The notes beneath the pieces were generated by a model, which was given only the letters and a program-made list of their open reading frames with translations, searched no databases and had not been told where the DNA came from. A stretch of DNA of 9,322 nt. It comes from Bacteroidales bacterium. Lineage in GTDB: Bacteria > Bacteroidota > Bacteroidia > Bacteroidales > UBA4181. Of this stretch, positions 7,795-9,322 are shown in pieces (the stretch's first letter is position 1; each line of letters opens with the position of its first letter). Location of the stretch: the NCBI GenBank assembly GCA_031264715.1, contig JAISDP010000210.1, positions 1 through 9,322 of the forward strand, given 5' to 3'. The translations under genes and the position numbers were made by a program.

Positions 7795-7824
7795 TCAAGC
7801 ATCCCCTTCTCAAGCATCCCCTTC
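7795..7824. repeat. Perfect 15-bp tandem duplication
   Basis: The 15-bp unit TCAAGCATCCCCTTC occurs twice head to tail (7795-7809 and 7810-7824), followed by an A-run at 7827-7835. It is the first of several slippage-type duplications in the 711-bp gap between groEL and the DUF4469 gene. Confidence 0.9.
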
Positions 7825-7854
7825 TTAAAAAAAAATCTTCCTAAAACAAATAAT

Positions 7855-7886
7855 TTTGGTTTTTGTTCGAAAACAATTTATATTTG
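7855..7886 (+). promoter_or_regulatory. Bacteroidales-type promoter (-33/-7) of the GA-tract transcription unit
   Basis: TTTG at 7855-7858 and TATATTTG at 7879-7886 are separated by exactly 20 bp, a full match to the Bacteroides consensus. Transcription would start near 7891-7894 and run toward the terminator at 8182-8219. The promoter lies well after the groEL terminator, so it is an independent signal. Confidence 0.7.
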
Positions 7887-7915
7887 CCCCCGAATTTTAA
7901 ATCAAAAAGCATATA

Positions 7916-7939
7916 GGAAGTATACAGGGAAGTATACAG
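7916..7939. repeat. Perfect 12-bp tandem duplication in a putative leader
   Basis: The unit GGAAGTATACAG occurs twice in a row (7916-7927 and 7928-7939). Each copy holds the palindrome GTATAC. It lies in the predicted 5' leader of the GA-tract unit. Confidence 0.9.
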
Positions 7940-7975
7940 GACAATTCAGAATTCAGAATTCAAAATTTTAAACCC

Positions 7976-8113
<138 letters not shown>

Positions 8114-8119
8114 GCAGAG

Positions 8120-8156
8120 GCTAAACATTATAATATACGCGCGCGCGAAGTTTAGC
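8120..8156 (+). repeat. Inverted repeat enclosing a (CG)5 tract
   Basis: GCTAAAC (8120-8126) pairs with GTTTAGC (8150-8156) over a 23-nt loop. The loop contains (CG)5 (8138-8147) inside a 15-nt alternating purine-pyrimidine run (8133-8147), which could adopt Z-DNA or fold back on itself in RNA. Confidence 0.6.
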
Positions 8157-8181
8157 AAATATTTTTCAAATTTATTATACC

Positions 8182-8219
8182 GCCGCTATATCGTATGATA
8201 CGATATAGCGGCTTTTTTT
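8182..8219 (+). terminator. Strong intrinsic terminator of the GA-tract unit
   Basis: Perfect 15-bp arms, 8182-8196 and 8198-8212, are centred on G8197, and T7 follows (8213-8219). In RNA the innermost pairs would open to form the loop. The stem plus T-tract is a standard rho-independent signal on the + strand. It gives the upstream promoter a closed unit of about 325 nt. Confidence 0.9.
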
Positions 8220-8221
8220 GT

Positions 8222-8294
8222 TGTCATCCCAACTAATAACCTAAAAATCAATTATAAATTTTGAATTTTGAATTAAATCCCGGCAGGGATGACA
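8222..8294. repeat. 9-bp inverted repeat upstream of the DUF4469 gene
   Basis: TGTCATCCC (8222-8230) and GGGATGACA (8286-8294) are perfect inverted copies 55 bp apart. AT-rich AATTTTGAATTTTG-type sequence lies between them. A second small hairpin, AAATGG/CCATTT (8327-8332 with 8340-8345), follows. No full TTTG/TAnnTTTG promoter was found in 8220-8403, so how the next gene is expressed is unclear. Confidence 0.5.
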
Positions 8295-8403
8295 TGTTGG
8301 TAGAAAACGACAATTCATAATTATTCAAATGGTGCCGAGCCATTTCAAAAACGGGGCAAGATCTGCGAAGCCGTAAGAGCAGGAAAAACATAATTCATTC
8401 ATC

Positions 8404-9144
8404 ATGGCAATATTGCACAAAATCTCGGCATGGTTATACAAGAACCTGCTCACTCCGGATCCGGACGACTATGTGATCCGGCCTGTTTCCGCACGCACGC
8501 TGAACGTGAAGGAAATATGCGAATCCGCGTCCTCGCGCGGCGGAGCCGACATACCGGCGCCGGCGATGGAACATGCGGCAAGCCTCTTTCTTACCGAAAT
8601 GGGGTATTTGTTGTGCGACGGTTTTTCCGTCAATACGGGATGGTTTACGGCAGGCCCCCAGGTTAAGGGGGTTGCCAACAGTCCTAAAGAACAGTACGAC
8701 AGGGAAAAGCACACGCTGCTTTTCGAGTTTCATCAGGGCGCATTGCTGCGGAAGGAGCTCGGCAACGTGACGGTCGAAATCCTTGGCGTAGCGGATACCG
8801 ACGCCGTCATTACCCAGGTGGTCGACGTGAAGTCGGGCAGTATGAACAGCCTGCTCACCCCGAACCGTAACCTGCGAATCGCCGGGCAAAAAATCAAAAT
8901 CGCCGGCGATCATGCCGCGAACGGCGTTTATTTCGTGAATCAGGCCACCGGAGAGCGTATCAGGGTGGACGACTCCGACGTGGTGACCAACAATCCTTCG
9001 GAGTTGCTCGTGGTGATTCCGCCGCTGGCGACAGGCAGCTATCTGCTGGAAACGACGACGCAGTACGCCGTCAGTTTCCTGCTAAAAGAACCGAGGACGG
9101 CTGTGTTTGATAAAACGCTTACGGTAGAACAGGCGGGAACCTGA
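8404..9144 (+). CDS. DNA-binding (HU-like) domain protein with C-terminal DUF4469 domain
   Basis: 246 residues, the usual size for this Bacteroidales family. Residues about 5-120 match the HU/IHF-like N-terminal region: WLYKNLLTPDPDDYVIRP (10-27), then SARTLNVKEICESASSRG (29-46) and SVNTGWF (75-81). Residues about 125-242 match DUF4469, an Ig-like fold of unknown role: VVDVKSGSMNSLLTPNRNL (139-157), GVYFVN (174-179), IVTNNPSEL-like VVTNNPSELLVVIPPLATGS (193-212) and LLKEPRTAVFDKTLTV (226-241). DNA binding is inferred from the family; the targets are unknown. Paralogues are common in these genomes and a fragment of one lies just downstream. The ATG at 8404 has only a distant AGGA-like site (about 20 nt upstream). 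Confidence 0.85.
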   Translation: MAILHKISAWLYKNLLTPDPDDYVIRPVSARTLNVKEICESASSRGGADIPAPAMEHAASLFLTEMGYLLCDGFSVNTGWFTAGPQVKGVANSPKEQYDREKHTLLFEFHQGALLRKELGNVTVEILGVADTDAVITQVVDVKSGSMNSLLTPNRNLRIAGQKIKIAGDHAANGVYFVNQATGERIRVDDSDVVTNNPSELLVVIPPLATGSYLLETTTQYAVSFLLKEPRTAVFDKTLTVEQAGT

Positions 9145-9147
9145 ATG

Positions 9148-9216
9148 GTCTTTAGACGGGGGACTAAACAGTCTTTAGACGGGGGACTAAATGGTCTTTA
9201 GACGAAGGACTGCCTG
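9148..9216. repeat. Three 23-bp tandem repeats after the DUF4469 gene
   Basis: The units are 9148-9170, 9171-9193 and 9194-9216. The first two share GTCTTTAGACGGGGGACTAA and differ only in the last two bases. The third diverges after GTCTTTAGACG (GAAGGACT follows) and merges into the downstream coding remnant. Each contains the small palindrome GTCTTTAGAC. The array starts 3 bp after the DUF4469 stop codon. There are no spacers, so it is not a CRISPR. Confidence 0.9.
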
Positions 9217-9322
9217 TTGAACGCACGCACGGTTACATTTGATAAAATTTTGACCGTGTCTCTACAAGGCAACCTGACAGGTCGACGCGTCGCACCGGCG
9301 TGGGAGACAGTTTCCATTGACC
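9211..9322 (+). pseudogene. 3' fragment of a second DUF4469 coding region, running off the window
   Basis: In the same frame as the DUF4469 gene, translation gives CLLNARTVTFDKILTV, matching FLLKEPRTAVFDKTLTV at the end of that gene with one residue missing. The nucleotide match includes TTTGATAAAA exactly and again near AACCTGA, but the rest has diverged, so it is an old paralogue rather than a recent copy. Only the last 15 or so residues of the domain remain. The frame is closed upstream by TAG at 9199-9201 and has no ATG after it. It stays open to the window end with residues beginning SLQGNLTGRRVAPAWE, which I do not recognise. Confidence 0.6.

Noticed and set aside
7726..7971. 81-codon + strand open frame after groEL
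   Set aside because: It begins inside the groEL terminator, runs through the 15-bp and 12-bp duplications and the promoter boxes, and has low-complexity sequence. It is not a credible gene.
9148..9216. CRISPR-like array
   Set aside because: The three units are directly adjacent with no spacers, and no cas gene is present.

Overview
The window looks like a chromosomal segment from the order Bacteroidales (phylum Bacteroidota). The protein families point there: a Bacteroidales-type RlmD, a Bacteroidota-type CPBP membrane protein, a stand-alone CheR domain and a DNA-binding/DUF4469 protein. So do two perfect TTTG-N20-TAnnTTTG promoters, the Bacteroides sigma-ABfr consensus, and the lack of clear Shine-Dalgarno sequences. 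I cannot name the genus from the sequence alone.

Layout. At 54-2443 a 23S rRNA m5U methyltransferase gene (rlmD, +) converges on a CPBP-family membrane protein gene (-), with 26 bp between them. A 211-bp intergenic region with a palindrome leads to a stand-alone CheR-like gene (2655-3482, +). After a 249-bp spacer ending in a good promoter come two closely spaced + genes, a Gfo/Idh/MocA-like protein (3732-4670) and a protein resembling phage Vsr/homing-endonuclease-type proteins (4701-5594). The groES-groEL pair follows (5729-7692) and ends at a strong intrinsic terminator. The last part (7744-9322) is accessory in character. A 711-bp gap between genes carries many short tandem and inverted repeats and a self-contained transcription unit: promoter, 45-codon ORF ending in a (GA)27 tract, and a 15-bp-stem terminator. 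Then come an HU-like/DUF4469 gene, three 23-bp tandem repeats, and the 3' piece of a second DUF4469 coding region that runs off the window.

How the genes work together. GroES and GroEL form the one clear functional complex. RlmD acts alone in ribosome maturation. Three consecutive genes (CheR-like, Gfo/Idh-like, Vsr-like) each belong to a recognisable enzyme family but have substitutions at residues usually needed for catalysis or cofactor binding, so their biochemical activity should not be assumed from family membership. The most interesting stretch is 7795-8294. There a GA dinucleotide tract lies inside a possible small ORF, where slippage would switch the C-terminus, and the whole unit has its own promoter and terminator.
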